The notes beneath the pieces were generated by a model. The model saw only the letters and a program-made list of their open reading frames with translations. It had not been told where the DNA came from and did not search any database. A program made the position numbers and the translations under genes. From JANOZM01 sp031429355 (lineage in GTDB: Bacteria; Pseudomonadota; Gammaproteobacteria; Burkholderiales; Burkholderiaceae_E), in NCBI GenBank assembly GCA_031429355.1, contig JANOZM010000013.1, positions 645,554 through 709,553 of the forward strand: DNA of 64,000 nt, in the 5' to 3' direction. Below are positions 1 through 8,405 of the stretch, piece by piece; within the stretch, counting starts at the first letter, position 1; every line of letters starts with the position of its first letter.

Positions 1-88
1 CCGATTTAGTAGGTTCTGATGGAATCGCGCTAATTACGCAACTGTCAGCACTTTTAAGTATTCGCTTATTGAAAGCATAGGTAACAAA

Positions 89-133
89 ATGAATGGTCTT
101 TTCGAATTGAACACAGTACGGCGGGGTAACTAG
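89..133 (+). other. 14-codon mini-ORF directly upstream of ppsR
   Basis: An ATG at 89 opens 14 codons that end in TAG at 131-133. The TTG taken as the ppsR start follows immediately and is in the same frame. It could be a translationally coupled leader peptide, chance, or the true ppsR N-terminus broken by an amber codon. Nothing else is recognisable in bases 1-88. Confidence 0.3.
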
Positions 134-1618
134 TTGAAGTCGCTCACGGCCCGTCGTTTCGTTGAAGCCGCCGAGATTACCCTTCAGCGAGCGGGAGGTG
201 TTTTTGACGCCCGTTTAACCGGAACATTAGCCGCCGGTTTTGATATCGCCCTTGTTTTAGATCGCATGGGAGTTGTTCAAGATTTAGCCATCCTCTCAGA
301 AGATTTAATCAACAAGCCTTTAGCCGATCAACTACATGGCTGGCAAGGTCACGCCTTTAGCGAGTTAGTTCAAACCGAAAGCCGTGCCAAAGCTGTCGAA
401 ATTATGCGCGTTGTTGCTCTAGAGGGGCATTGCAAGCCACGGCAACTTAACTTTGCGCTTGAGCGCGAAAGCGGTTTAGTGCTTAGCGTTGCCGCCACCA
501 AGCTTGAGCATGACGGCAATGTTTTATTGTTATGCCGCGATTTGCGCCCGATGAGTCGTTTGCAGCAGCAATTAGTAGATGCCCAGCAACGGGTCGAGCG
601 CGAATATGCCCGCCAACGTTCAATTGAAACACGCCAACAAGCGCTTTTTCAGTTAGCTAGCGAAGGCATGTTAGTTGTAGAAGAAAGTAGCTTACGGGTG
701 CTCGAATCAAACCCTGCTGCTAACGAATTATTAAGTGAGCCCGGAAAGTCGCGCGCAGGTAGTCGTGAGCGAATTAACCGTGCGTTACCAGAGTATTTTG
801 AACCCGCTTCTAAAAATGCCTTAGTTGCTTGGTTAGCCCGTTTAGCGCGCGAACCTAGCATTGGTGTATTTGAAGGGGTACTAAAACATAACGGCCAGTC
901 AGTCATTGTTCGCGCCTCATTAGTTAGGCAAAGTGATGGGCCAGCGTTCATGGTAACGATTCGTGCTTCAACTACAGCGGTTGCAGAACATGGCGGCGAT
1001 GTTAATCATCAAATTTTGTCCAGCGTATTTGACGGGATGCCGGATGCATTGGTCGTTACAGATTCTGATGGCCGAGTGATGTTCGCAAACCAATCATTTG
1101 TCGAGCTCGTACAGTTTGCAACACAAGACCAAGTACGTGGTGCTTCATTGTCAAAATGGTTGTCACGAGCCGAAGTTGATGTGTCTTTATTAATTGGTAC
1201 GCTTAAACAACACAATGTTGTGCGCCAATATTCCACCGATATTCGTGGCGAATTTGGATCATCGATAGCGGTAGAAATAGCCGGCGTTTTACGTACCGTT
1301 AACGGCCACAATTGTTTCGGTTTTGCAATTCGAGACGTTGTTCGCCGACCGTTAGGCGAAGCCGAAAATGATCGCTTTATGCCGCGTAGTAACGATGAGT
1401 TGCGCGAACTTGTAGGCCGCGTTCCTTTAAAAGACATCGTTGCCGAGACATCCGATTTAATTGAGCGTCTTTGTATCGAAACAGCGCTCGAATTAACTGG
1501 CGATAACCGTGCGGCTGCAGCTGAGATGCTTGGCCTTTCGCGCCAGAGTCTGTATGTAAAATTACGCCGCTACGGTGTTGGATATGACGAAGCGGGCGAG
1601 ATCGTTCCTGATCGCTAA
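134..1618 (+). CDS. ppsR: PpsR/CrtJ-type transcriptional regulator of photosynthesis genes
   Basis: PpsR is a redox- and light-responsive DNA-binding protein that represses bacteriochlorophyll, carotenoid and light-harvesting genes in purple bacteria. The 494-residue product has an N-terminal PAS-like segment (about 30-150, with DIALVLDRMGVV), two further PAS regions (about 165-285 and 300-405) and a Fis-type helix-turn-helix at the C-terminus (ELTGDNRAAAAEMLGLSRQS). A cysteine at about residue 447 lies just before the HTH, where redox-active cysteines are known in this family. The start is a TTG after an in-frame TAG; no other early start keeps the first PAS region intact. Neighbouring bch genes and a TGT-N12-ACA palindrome before bchG support the assignment. 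Confidence 0.93.
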   Translation: MKSLTARRFVEAAEITLQRAGGVFDARLTGTLAAGFDIALVLDRMGVVQDLAILSEDLINKPLADQLHGWQGHAFSELVQTESRAKAVEIMRVVALEGHCKPRQLNFALERESGLVLSVAATKLEHDGNVLLLCRDLRPMSRLQQQLVDAQQRVEREYARQRSIETRQQALFQLASEGMLVVEESSLRVLESNPAANELLSEPGKSRAGSRERINRALPEYFEPASKNALVAWLARLAREPSIGVFEGVLKHNGQSVIVRASLVRQSDGPAFMVTIRASTTAVAEHGGDVNHQILSSVFDGMPDALVVTDSDGRVMFANQSFVELVQFATQDQVRGASLSKWLSRAEVDVSLLIGTLKQHNVVRQYSTDIRGEFGSSIAVEIAGVLRTVNGHNCFGFAIRDVVRRPLGEAENDRFMPRSNDELRELVGRVPLKDIVAETSDLIERLCIETALELTGDNRAAAAEMLGLSRQSLYVKLRRYGVGYDEAGEIVPDR

Positions 1619-1738
1619 TGTTGTCGCAGTTAGCTAGATAAATCTCGTTTTTTTGATGGCAAATGCTTGTGCGGCACCTGACCGGTGTTCACAAGCATTT
1701 TTGCTTATTTTGTCTTAAATTTTACCCATTTAAAATTT

Positions 1739-1780
1739 CTGTCAATTTAAATTGACAGTGCATGCTGTCAGGTGTAAAAA
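1739..1780 (+). promoter_or_regulatory. bchG promoter with PpsR-type operator
   Basis: Bases 1739-1758 form a perfect 20-bp palindrome containing TGTCAATTTAAATTGACA, an exact TGT-N12-ACA as bound by PpsR/CrtJ. Its right arm supplies a consensus -35 TTGACA (1752-1757). After 17 nt comes a -10-like TAAAAA (1775-1780). Transcription would start close to the bchG ATG at 1787, so the mRNA may be leaderless; no Shine-Dalgarno sequence is visible. Confidence 0.75.
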
Positions 1781-1786
1781 GTAAGC

Positions 1787-2692
1787 ATGTCACGCGTAAT
1801 TCAACTACCGCAAATTTCAGCAATCGCTGAATTATTCAAACCAATTACCTGGTTTCCGCCAATGTGGGCCTTTGCTTGTGGCGCTATTGGCGCTGGGGCT
1901 TATTGGGGTCGTGACGGTTGGCTAATTTTGATCGGAATGATGCTTGCTGGCCCACTTGTTTGCGCAACTAGCCAAGCCGTTAATGATTGGTTTGATCGCC
2001 ACGTCGATGCTATCAACGAACCGAATCGTCCGATACCTTCGGGTCGAATTCCGGGGCACTGGGGCCTGTTTCTAGCGATTACTTGGACCATAGTTTCACT
2101 GTGGGTTTCTACTGCTTTGGGTTGGCTGGGTTTTACAGCAGCGGTCATCGGCTTGGCATTGGCTTGGGCTTATAGCGCGCCGCCGCTGAGGCTTAAACGT
2201 AATGGCTGGTGGGGTAACGCAGCTTGCGGAATTTGCTATGAGGGTGTTGCTTGGTTAACGGGCGCAGCGGTTGTCAACAATAGCTTGGCCAATAGCGGTT
2301 TAGCAACGATAGAAATGCGCGGTTTGTTCTTAGCTTTAGCCTATAGCGTTGCTGCTCACGGCATCATGACGTTAAATGATTTTAAATCGATTAAAGGCGA
2401 TCAATTGATGGGCATCGCCTCGCTACCAGTTCAATTAGGTGTGCATCGATCGGCGCAAGTAGCGGCTCTGTTTATGTTGTTGCCCCAAGTTGCGGTCGTA
2501 CTGTTTTTATTAAACTTGGGCACGCCGATTTATTCTTTAGCTATTGCCGCTTTAATTGTTGTGCAATGCCTAATGTTAAAACGGTTTTTAGCGGCACCGG
2601 TGGAACAGGCGCTTTGGTATAGCGGCTTTGGCGTGCCTGTTTTGGTTAGCGGAATGATGATTAGCGCATTTGCTGTTCGGAGCCTAATTTAA
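1787..2692 (+). CDS. bchG: Bacteriochlorophyll synthase (UbiA-family prenyltransferase)
   Basis: This membrane enzyme attaches the geranylgeranyl or phytyl tail to bacteriochlorophyllide, the last assembly step of bacteriochlorophyll. The 301-residue product is a polytopic UbiA-family protein. The first prenyltransferase motif is seen as NDWFDRHVDAINEPNRPIPS (about residues 66-85) and a second Asp-containing loop as LNDFKSIKGDQ (about 197-207). Length is normal for ChlG/BchG. It lies between ppsR and a Bch2-type transporter-like gene with bchP next, the usual bchG-orf-bchP order of purple bacterial clusters. The palindrome in its promoter predicts repression by PpsR. Confidence 0.95.
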   Translation: MSRVIQLPQISAIAELFKPITWFPPMWAFACGAIGAGAYWGRDGWLILIGMMLAGPLVCATSQAVNDWFDRHVDAINEPNRPIPSGRIPGHWGLFLAITWTIVSLWVSTALGWLGFTAAVIGLALAWAYSAPPLRLKRNGWWGNAACGICYEGVAWLTGAAVVNNSLANSGLATIEMRGLFLALAYSVAAHGIMTLNDFKSIKGDQLMGIASLPVQLGVHRSAQVAALFMLLPQVAVVLFLLNLGTPIYSLAIAALIVVQCLMLKRFLAAPVEQALWYSGFGVPVLVSGMMISAFAVRSLI

Positions 2693-2754
2693 ATGGCTCG
2701 CTGGATAAATTCATATGAACTTAAAACCGCCAATTTCAAGCTAGGGCAAGCGAA

Positions 2755-4188
2755 ATGAATCTGCCCAATTTAAGCTGGTTTGCCATTATGCGTTTGGCGA
2801 TTGTTCAGGCGTGTTTAGGTGGCATCGTGGTTCTTACGACCTCTACGCTTAATCGCATTATGGTGGTCGAGTTAGCACTGCCAGCAATTATCCCTGGAGC
2901 TCTTGTTGCCTGGCATTACGCAGTGCAGTTTTTACGACCACGTATGGGGTTTGCTGCGGATCAGGGCTATCGCATTACCTATTGGATATTGGGCGGTATG
3001 GCGGTGCTGGCCATTGGTGGGTTTTTAGCTGCGGTTGCTACCGTTTGGATGATGACTGATCGTACCGCGGGCTTACTGCTAGCCATTCTTGCGTTCTCTT
3101 TAATTGGGATTGGCGTAAGTTGTAGCGGTACTTCACTTTTGGTATTACTGGCTAAGTATGTTGATGACCAACGTCGCGCGCCGGCTGCCACTTTAGTGTG
3201 GGTCACAATGATTGCCGGCTTCGTAATTACGGCTGCAATTTCTGGAAAATTGCTTGATCCCTACACGCCGCAACGATTACTTTTAATTTCTGCAAGTGTT
3301 TCAGTAATCGCGTTTTGTATTGCATGTTTAGCGATTTGGGGAGTAGAGCCAAAGAAACAAATTTTTGCTCAATTAGTGCCGCAAAGCAATACGTTAGGCG
3401 ATGCCCAAGAAGCATCGAACCAATTCTCCCAAGTTACTTCAGTGCCCAAAAAATTAAATTTTTTCGAGCAACTACAATTGGTTTGGAGCGAACCCGCAGC
3501 CAGACAATTTACGGTGTTTATCTTCTTGTCGATGTTTGCTTATAACGCGCAAGATTTAATTTTAGAGCCGTTTGCAGGCATTGTTTTTGGGTTTACACCG
3601 GGTCAAACAACTAGCCTGTCGGGCTTGCAACATGCGGGCGTTTTGTCGGGCATGATTTTGGTAGCCATTGTCTGCAGCGCCTTTGGAAAAAAATGGTTGG
3701 GCGCTACCGTTTCTGATCTTTCGGTTTGGACAGTTTGCGGCTGCATTGCTTCGGGCTTGGCAATGATCGGTTTGGTGTTTGCTACTCAATCCGCCGGTCA
3801 GTGGCCGTTGCGTGGCAATGTCTTTTTGCTTGGCGTAGCCAACGGGGCGTTTTCTATTGCTGCGATTAGCTCGATGATGAAACTAGCTCGCGAAGGTCAA
3901 GTGGGCCGCGAAGGCACTCGTATGGGGCTTTGGGGTGCTGCACAAGCCATTGCGTTTGGCCTTGGTGGGATGGTTGGGGCAGGCCTAAGTGACGTGGCGC
4001 GAGTACTGCTCAATTCAACATCGTCAGCCTACGGTGCCGTTTTCTTTTTAGAGTTCGTTTTGTTTTTTGGCGCGGCATGGATCGCGGCAAAAATGAACCG
4101 TCCTAGTGCAGTTGGCCCAAGCAATTTAGTTGGATTGCCAAAGCAAACATTTTCTACAAACTCAACAAACGTGGTGGAATCAACATGA
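2755..4188 (+). CDS. PucC/LhaA-family MFS protein (Bch2-type)
   Basis: A 477-residue integral membrane protein with about twelve hydrophobic segments, belonging to the PucC (BCH2) branch of the major facilitator superfamily. Family members are thought to help assemble light-harvesting complexes or handle bacteriochlorophyll; the exact substrate is not settled. Recognisable stretches include the N-terminal RLAIVQACLGGIVVL segment and the C-terminal REGTRMGLWGAAQAIAFGLG. It sits between bchG and bchP, where purple bacteria usually encode this paralogue (orf428/bch2). It overlaps bchP by four bases (ATGA), indicating co-transcription and translational coupling. Confidence 0.88.
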   Translation: MNLPNLSWFAIMRLAIVQACLGGIVVLTTSTLNRIMVVELALPAIIPGALVAWHYAVQFLRPRMGFAADQGYRITYWILGGMAVLAIGGFLAAVATVWMMTDRTAGLLLAILAFSLIGIGVSCSGTSLLVLLAKYVDDQRRAPAATLVWVTMIAGFVITAAISGKLLDPYTPQRLLLISASVSVIAFCIACLAIWGVEPKKQIFAQLVPQSNTLGDAQEASNQFSQVTSVPKKLNFFEQLQLVWSEPAARQFTVFIFLSMFAYNAQDLILEPFAGIVFGFTPGQTTSLSGLQHAGVLSGMILVAIVCSAFGKKWLGATVSDLSVWTVCGCIASGLAMIGLVFATQSAGQWPLRGNVFLLGVANGAFSIAAISSMMKLAREGQVGREGTRMGLWGAAQAIAFGLGGMVGAGLSDVARVLLNSTSSAYGAVFFLEFVLFFGAAWIAAKMNRPSAVGPSNLVGLPKQTFSTNSTNVVEST

Positions 4189-5387
4189 CTTCGACAAAAG
4201 TATGGGATGCAATCGTTGTTGGTGGTGGGCCATCAGGCGCTACCGCCGCGCATGAATTGGCACGCCGTGGGCTCGATGTTTTGCTGTTAGAGCGAGATGG
4301 TCGTATTAAGCCGTGTGGCGGGGCCATTCCACCTCGGTTGATTAAAGACTTTGACATTCCCGAAGAATTAATTGTGGACCGAGCTATTGCCGCTCGCATG
4401 GTGTCGCCCAAAAATGTAAAAGTTGATATGGCTATCAACGGTGGCTATGTAGGAATGGTTGATCGTGAGCAATTTGACGAATGGTTGCGTCAGCGTGCGG
4501 TAAAGGCGGGTGCGCAGCGCCAATCCGGATTGTTTAAAACAATTGAGCGCAACGCTCAGGGTGTGGCCAATGTCTTGTTTACAACGGCTGGTGAAACACA
4601 AAGTGCACTTGCAAAATGCGTGGTCGGTGCCGATGGTGCTAACTCACAAGTTGCGGCGCAACAGGTGCGAGGCTCCCATAAGGGCAAATTTGTTTTTGCC
4701 TATCATGAAATTATTAAGACAACCCCTGAAACAGCGCAACGCTACCAGCATGCTAACGGCACAATCGGTGCGCGCTGCGACGTCATTTATAACGGCTCAG
4801 TTTCCCCCGATTTTTATGGTTGGGTCTTTCCTCACGGGGACACTATGAGCGTCGGTACTGGTTCGGCAGATAAAGGGTATTCTTTAAAAGCAGCTACCGC
4901 CCGTTTGCGCGCAATGAGCGGGCTTGAAGATGCCGTCACAATTCGCCGTGAAGGTGCCCCGATTCCGTTAAAGCCTTTACCCAGATGGGATAACGGTAAA
5001 GATGTCGTGTTGGCAGGTGATGCGGCTGGTGTTGTTGCTCCCGCATCAGGGGAGGGGATTTACTACGCGATGTTGGGCGGTCGATTGGCTGCAAACGCTG
5101 CTTCCGAATTCTTAAAAACGGGAGACGCGCGCGCTTTAACGCAAGCGCGTAAACAGTTCATGCGCGAACACGGACGCGTGTTTTGGGTGCTGGGCATCAT
5201 GCAGCATTACTGGTACGCCAACGATAAGCGCCGTGAGCATTTTGTGAGTATTTGTAAAGATAAGGATGTTCAGCAATTAACCTTCGAGTCCTATATGAAT
5301 AAAAAACTGGTGCGTAAAAAGCCAATGGCCCACATACGAATTTTCTTTAAAGACTTGGCACACTTGCTTGGGTTAGTTCGTGCTTAA
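4185..5387 (+). CDS. bchP: Geranylgeranyl diphosphate/bacteriochlorophyll reductase
   Basis: BchP reduces the geranylgeranyl tail of bacteriochlorophyll a to phytyl using NADPH. The 400-residue protein starts with a classic FAD-binding Rossmann motif, VVGGGPSGATAAHELARRG, followed by the KPCGGAIPPRL segment characteristic of geranylgeranyl reductases. A second FAD motif, VLAGDAAGVVAPASGEG, lies near residue 280. Length and motifs are complete. It overlaps the upstream MFS gene by four bases and is the last bch gene in the window. About 300 bp without a gene follow. Confidence 0.95.
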   Translation: MTSTKVWDAIVVGGGPSGATAAHELARRGLDVLLLERDGRIKPCGGAIPPRLIKDFDIPEELIVDRAIAARMVSPKNVKVDMAINGGYVGMVDREQFDEWLRQRAVKAGAQRQSGLFKTIERNAQGVANVLFTTAGETQSALAKCVVGADGANSQVAAQQVRGSHKGKFVFAYHEIIKTTPETAQRYQHANGTIGARCDVIYNGSVSPDFYGWVFPHGDTMSVGTGSADKGYSLKAATARLRAMSGLEDAVTIRREGAPIPLKPLPRWDNGKDVVLAGDAAGVVAPASGEGIYYAMLGGRLAANAASEFLKTGDARALTQARKQFMREHGRVFWVLGIMQHYWYANDKRREHFVSICKDKDVQQLTFESYMNKKLVRKKPMAHIRIFFKDLAHLLGLVRA

Positions 5388-5684
5388 ATCGATTTAAACG
5401 GAGCAACTTTTTTAGCTCACTTTTTTGCCAGATTTTCTGAGGGCTTGATTTTTAATTTAGAGCTGAAGGACGAAGGGTTTTCCCTTCTCCTTTCGCAGCC
5501 TTGAGACAGTGCGTCTCAGCTTTGCGTTGGGTTGATGCGTCATAGACAGCCACTGGTCAGTTCAGGCGTCGTTTTTATAGACTATGAACTTAGTCGGGTA
5601 TTCAAGCGTTGCTATAGTCCGAACATCGCGCGCTGACGAGGTTCATAGAAGGCGTGGATCACCTATCTAACCAAAGGAATTAAA
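5388..5684. other. Intergenic region with two small hairpins
   Basis: No coding capacity is seen between bchP and the HiPIP gene. AAGGG-TTTT-CCCTT lies at 5473-5486 and TGAGAC-AGTGC-GTCTCA at 5502-5518. Neither is followed by a T-run, so they are weak candidates for terminators and may be part of the HiPIP 5' region. No clear sigma-70 promoter or TGT-N12-ACA site is evident. Confidence 0.35.
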
Positions 5685-6026
5685 ATGACTACAACTAACC
5701 GTCGTGTATTTATGATGCAAGCTGTTGCTGGCGTGTCCGCTCTAGCAGCTGGCCAAGCCTTAGCGCAAGCAAACAAACCCGCCGCAGCTGCCGCCGCTCC
5801 AGCAATGTTGGCTGAAACTGATGCAACCGCTGTTGGTCTTGGCTACAAGGCCGATTCAACCAAAGTTGATGCAAAGAAATATCCAAAACATGCAGCAACA
5901 CAATTATGCTCGAGCTGCCAACTGTATTCGGGTAAAGACAAAGAAGCGGCTGGCGGATGTTCAATTTTCGCAGGCAAGCAAGTAGCGGCTAAAGGCTGGT
6001 GCTCAGCTTGGGTTAAAAAAGCATAA
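5685..6026 (+). CDS. High-potential iron-sulfur protein (HiPIP)
   Basis: A periplasmic [4Fe-4S] electron carrier that in purple bacteria can re-reduce the photo-oxidised reaction centre or its cytochrome, or feed terminal oxidases. The 113-residue precursor has an N-terminal signal (TNRRVFMMQAVAGVSALAAG) that looks Tat-type with a twin Arg, as expected for a protein folded with its cluster. The mature part has the four HiPIP cysteines: LCSSCQLY (two), GGCSIF and GWCSAW. An AAAGGAATT ribosome-binding region precedes the ATG. The gene follows the bch genes, consistent with a role in photosynthetic electron transfer. It is monocistronic, with a terminator downstream. Confidence 0.95.
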   Translation: MTTTNRRVFMMQAVAGVSALAAGQALAQANKPAAAAAAPAMLAETDATAVGLGYKADSTKVDAKKYPKHAATQLCSSCQLYSGKDKEAAGGCSIFAGKQVAAKGWCSAWVKKA

Positions 6027-6071
6027 TTGAAATTTAAGCGAATGTTTTAGTTTGTATTTTAAAAGGCCTCA

Positions 6072-6126
6072 GAGTTAAAAAAGCCCTGGAGTCTTAAAAA
6101 AGTCCCGGAGTCTTAAAAAAGCCCCG
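6072..6126. repeat. Three imperfect 17-19 bp direct repeats
   Basis: Three adjacent copies of a unit resembling GAGTCTTAAAAAAGTCCCG lie at 6072-6088, 6089-6107 and 6108-6126. The last copy runs into the left arm of the terminator, suggesting local duplication of a terminator arm. Confidence 0.7.
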
Positions 6127-6156
6127 CATCGTGTCTTATAGATGTCGGGGCTTTTT
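6116..6156 (+). terminator. Bidirectional rho-independent terminator
   Basis: The stem AAAAAGCCCCG-CATC pairs with GATG-T-CGGGGCTTTTT around a short loop. The A-run on the left and T-run on the right let it serve both the HiPIP gene (plus) and the convergent response-regulator gene (minus). Confidence 0.85.
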
Positions 6157-6183
6157 GTTGCTTAAAACCGGTTTGTTTCGACT

Positions 6184-6852
6184 CTATTCAAACTTTAAGC
6201 CCAACCTACTGGCAGCCACCACGGCTTGCGTCCTAGTTTGCGCGCCTAGCAATTTAAGTACGGCGCTTACGTGAACTTTAATGGTGCCTTCGGCAAGATC
6301 GAGTTGTTTGCAAATTAATTTGTTTGGTAAACCGCGTAAAAGCAGGCGCAACACTTCGCGTTGACGTTCAGTCATTCCTAGTGCAGCCATTACCCTTTCG
6401 TTGGCACCGACTTCAAGAAACGAGTTGGGCAATTGCATCGTACCGATTTCACCGGCGTGTGCCAAAGCCTCGGGGGGTACGTAGACATTACCTGATGCTA
6501 CTAATCGCAAGGCATTAATTAAGACTTCGCGGGCCGACGTTTTAGGCACATACCCAACCGCGCCCAAATTTAAACACTCTAAGATAACGTTAGGCTGTCG
6601 GTCCGCGGACATAACCACAATAGGGACTTCGGCATACCGATTCTTGATTAACTTTAAGCCACTGAATTCTTGCGCGTCGGACAAGCCCAAATCGAGCAAA
6701 ACAAGGTCGAAATCGAATTGCTGATCGAGTGTTTTGCAAGCTGCGTTAATGGTTGTAACGTGGGTAATGTCGTTCGACGGATCGACCTTTAAAAGTACCG
6801 TTTTTACCGCGTCTGCCATTAAAGGGTGATCGTCAACCATTAAAATTTTCAT
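6184..6852 (-). CDS. NarL/FixJ-family response regulator
   Basis: A 222-residue two-component regulator. The N-terminal receiver (about 1-120) has the acidic pair in MVDDHPL, the phosphoacceptor Asp in LVLLDLGLSD and the conserved Lys in VGYVPKTS. A C-terminal LuxR-type HTH (about 150-215, TERQREVLRLLLRGLPNKLICKQ... by motif) binds DNA. No histidine kinase is adjacent, so its signal and targets cannot be read from this window. It stands alone, convergent with the HiPIP gene and divergent from dusA. A link to photosynthesis is possible only by position. Confidence 0.9.
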   Translation of the reverse strand: MKILMVDDHPLMADAVKTVLLKVDPSNDITHVTTINAACKTLDQQFDFDLVLLDLGLSDAQEFSGLKLIKNRYAEVPIVVMSADRQPNVILECLNLGAVGYVPKTSAREVLINALRLVASGNVYVPPEALAHAGEIGTMQLPNSFLEVGANERVMAALGMTERQREVLRLLLRGLPNKLICKQLDLAEGTIKVHVSAVLKLLGAQTRTQAVVAASRLGLKFE

Positions 6853-7004
6853 GCTCTGCCCGCATTTGTTTATGTTGACTGTTCTGTGACAGTTTGGTTA
6901 ATTCGAACATTAACGGAGGATCTTAGGCTAGTCAATCAACCAAATGGCCTAGTGCTATCGACTTTTTAAGTACCGATACAATAGCGGCATTAAAAAAGTA
7001 CGCC

Positions 7005-8036
7005 ATGCCAGTAAATTCCCCCTTGAACCATCGTTTTACCGTTGCCCCTATGATGGATTGGACCGACCGCCATTGTCGGTTTTTCCATCGATTACTGAGC
7101 AGACATGCCCTTTTGTACAGCGAAATGGTCACCACAGGAGCCTTAATTCATGGCAATCAAGCTCGGCATCTGGACTTTAACGAACAAGAGCATCCGGTTG
7201 CCTTACAGGTTGGTGGCAGCGAACCGGCCGACCTAGCTACAGTGACAAAGCTTGCCCATCAGTGGGGTTACGACGAAATTAATTTAAATTGCGGTTGCCC
7301 CAGCGAACGGGTTCAAAGAGGCAGTTTTGGAGCTTGCTTAATGGCCGAACCTCAATTGGTCGCTGACTGCGTAAAGGCTATGGTGGATGCAAGTCCATTA
7401 CCGGTAACGGTAAAGCATCGCATTGGTCTAGATAAAAACGAGTCTTATCAGTTTGTAGCGGATTTCGTAGGGCAAGTAGCGCAAGCCGGTTGCGGTGTTT
7501 TTATTGTGCATGCACGCAATGCTTGGTTAAAAGGATTGAGCCCAAAAGAGAACCGTGAAGTGCCGCCATTACGATACGATTTTGTTCATCAACTAAAACA
7601 AGACTTTCCCGCACTACGCTTTGTTTTAAATGGTGGCTTAACGCAGTATGGAGTCATCGAGCAGGCTCTTGAACAAGGGCTTGATGGGGTCATGATTGGA
7701 CGTCATGCTTACCATGATCCGTACTGGTTAGCGCAAGCGGATCAACGATTGTTTAATGATTCGCAACCTATGCCATCTAGGGAGTCGATTGCTAGAACGA
7801 TGATTGACTACACGGCCAAACAAATGGTCAAAGGGGTACCAGCTCGTTCGGTAAGCCGACATTTTTTAGGTTTGTTTAATGGTTTGCCGCGCGCCAGACT
7901 TTGGCGACAACAACTGAGCGATCCCAAAGCGATGGATAAAGATGCGGTTGCGACGATGACCAAAGCCTTAGATATTGTTTTGGGAAATATCGTGACCGAT
8001 AAATTTAATCAAGGTGTTTGGGCCGAGCCGGATTAA
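7005..8036 (+). CDS. dusA: tRNA-dihydrouridine(20/20a) synthase DusA
   Basis: An FMN-dependent enzyme that reduces uridine to dihydrouridine in the D-loop of tRNA. The 343-residue TIM-barrel protein has the N-terminal VAPMMDWTDRHCR motif, the catalytic cysteine region NLNCGCPSERVQ...FGACLM, and the FMN-phosphate binding region LNGGL/DGVMIGRHAY. The C-terminal helical domain includes SRHFLGLFNGLPRARLWR, typical of DusA. Length matches the family. It ends two bases before the convergent DUF2069 gene, with no room for a separate terminator. Confidence 0.95.
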   Translation: MPVNSPLNHRFTVAPMMDWTDRHCRFFHRLLSRHALLYSEMVTTGALIHGNQARHLDFNEQEHPVALQVGGSEPADLATVTKLAHQWGYDEINLNCGCPSERVQRGSFGACLMAEPQLVADCVKAMVDASPLPVTVKHRIGLDKNESYQFVADFVGQVAQAGCGVFIVHARNAWLKGLSPKENREVPPLRYDFVHQLKQDFPALRFVLNGGLTQYGVIEQALEQGLDGVMIGRHAYHDPYWLAQADQRLFNDSQPMPSRESIARTMIDYTAKQMVKGVPARSVSRHFLGLFNGLPRARLWRQQLSDPKAMDKDAVATMTKALDIVLGNIVTDKFNQGVWAEPD

Positions 8037-8037
8037 T

Positions 8038-8379
8038 TTAAGCGAGTTTTTTTGCTTTTAGATGCTTTGCTAAGAACAAGGCAAACAAAAAAACCAAAGT
8101 ACTTAAGGCCGCTCCAATCCATCCATAAATGCGTAGGGCAGGGGCATCGCTCATTCCGCGCACGCAGCCCTCGGCTACATAGAGCAATCCAATTAAACTG
8201 AGCCATTGCACCGAACGCAATCGGTTTTGCCAAAGACCAGGCAACAAAATAATAATGGGTAACCCTTTTAAAACTAACCACGAGCCGCCGGGTCTTAAAG
8301 GCGAAAAGTACATCTCGCAGGCAATGCCAAACGCAATAAGTGCGCCAGTTAATAATGCTAATTGTCGTGTTGCTGTCAT
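8038..8379 (-). CDS. DUF2069 small membrane protein
   Basis: A 113-residue protein with about four hydrophobic segments, matching the DUF2069 family of uncharacterised inner-membrane proteins that in proteobacteria are often encoded next to wrbA. The start MTATRQLALLTGALIAFG leads directly into the first segment. The second and third segments contain VLKGLPIIILLPGLW and WLSLIGLLYVAEG. It lies 26 bp downstream of wrbA on the same strand, so the two probably form an operon. Function is unknown. Confidence 0.8.
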   Translation of the reverse strand: MTATRQLALLTGALIAFGIACEMYFSPLRPGGSWLVLKGLPIIILLPGLWQNRLRSVQWLSLIGLLYVAEGCVRGMSDAPALRIYGWIGAALSTLVFLFALFLAKHLKAKKLA

Positions 8380-8405
8380 AAGTTCGTTGAGTTTTAAAGC
8401 GTTGG

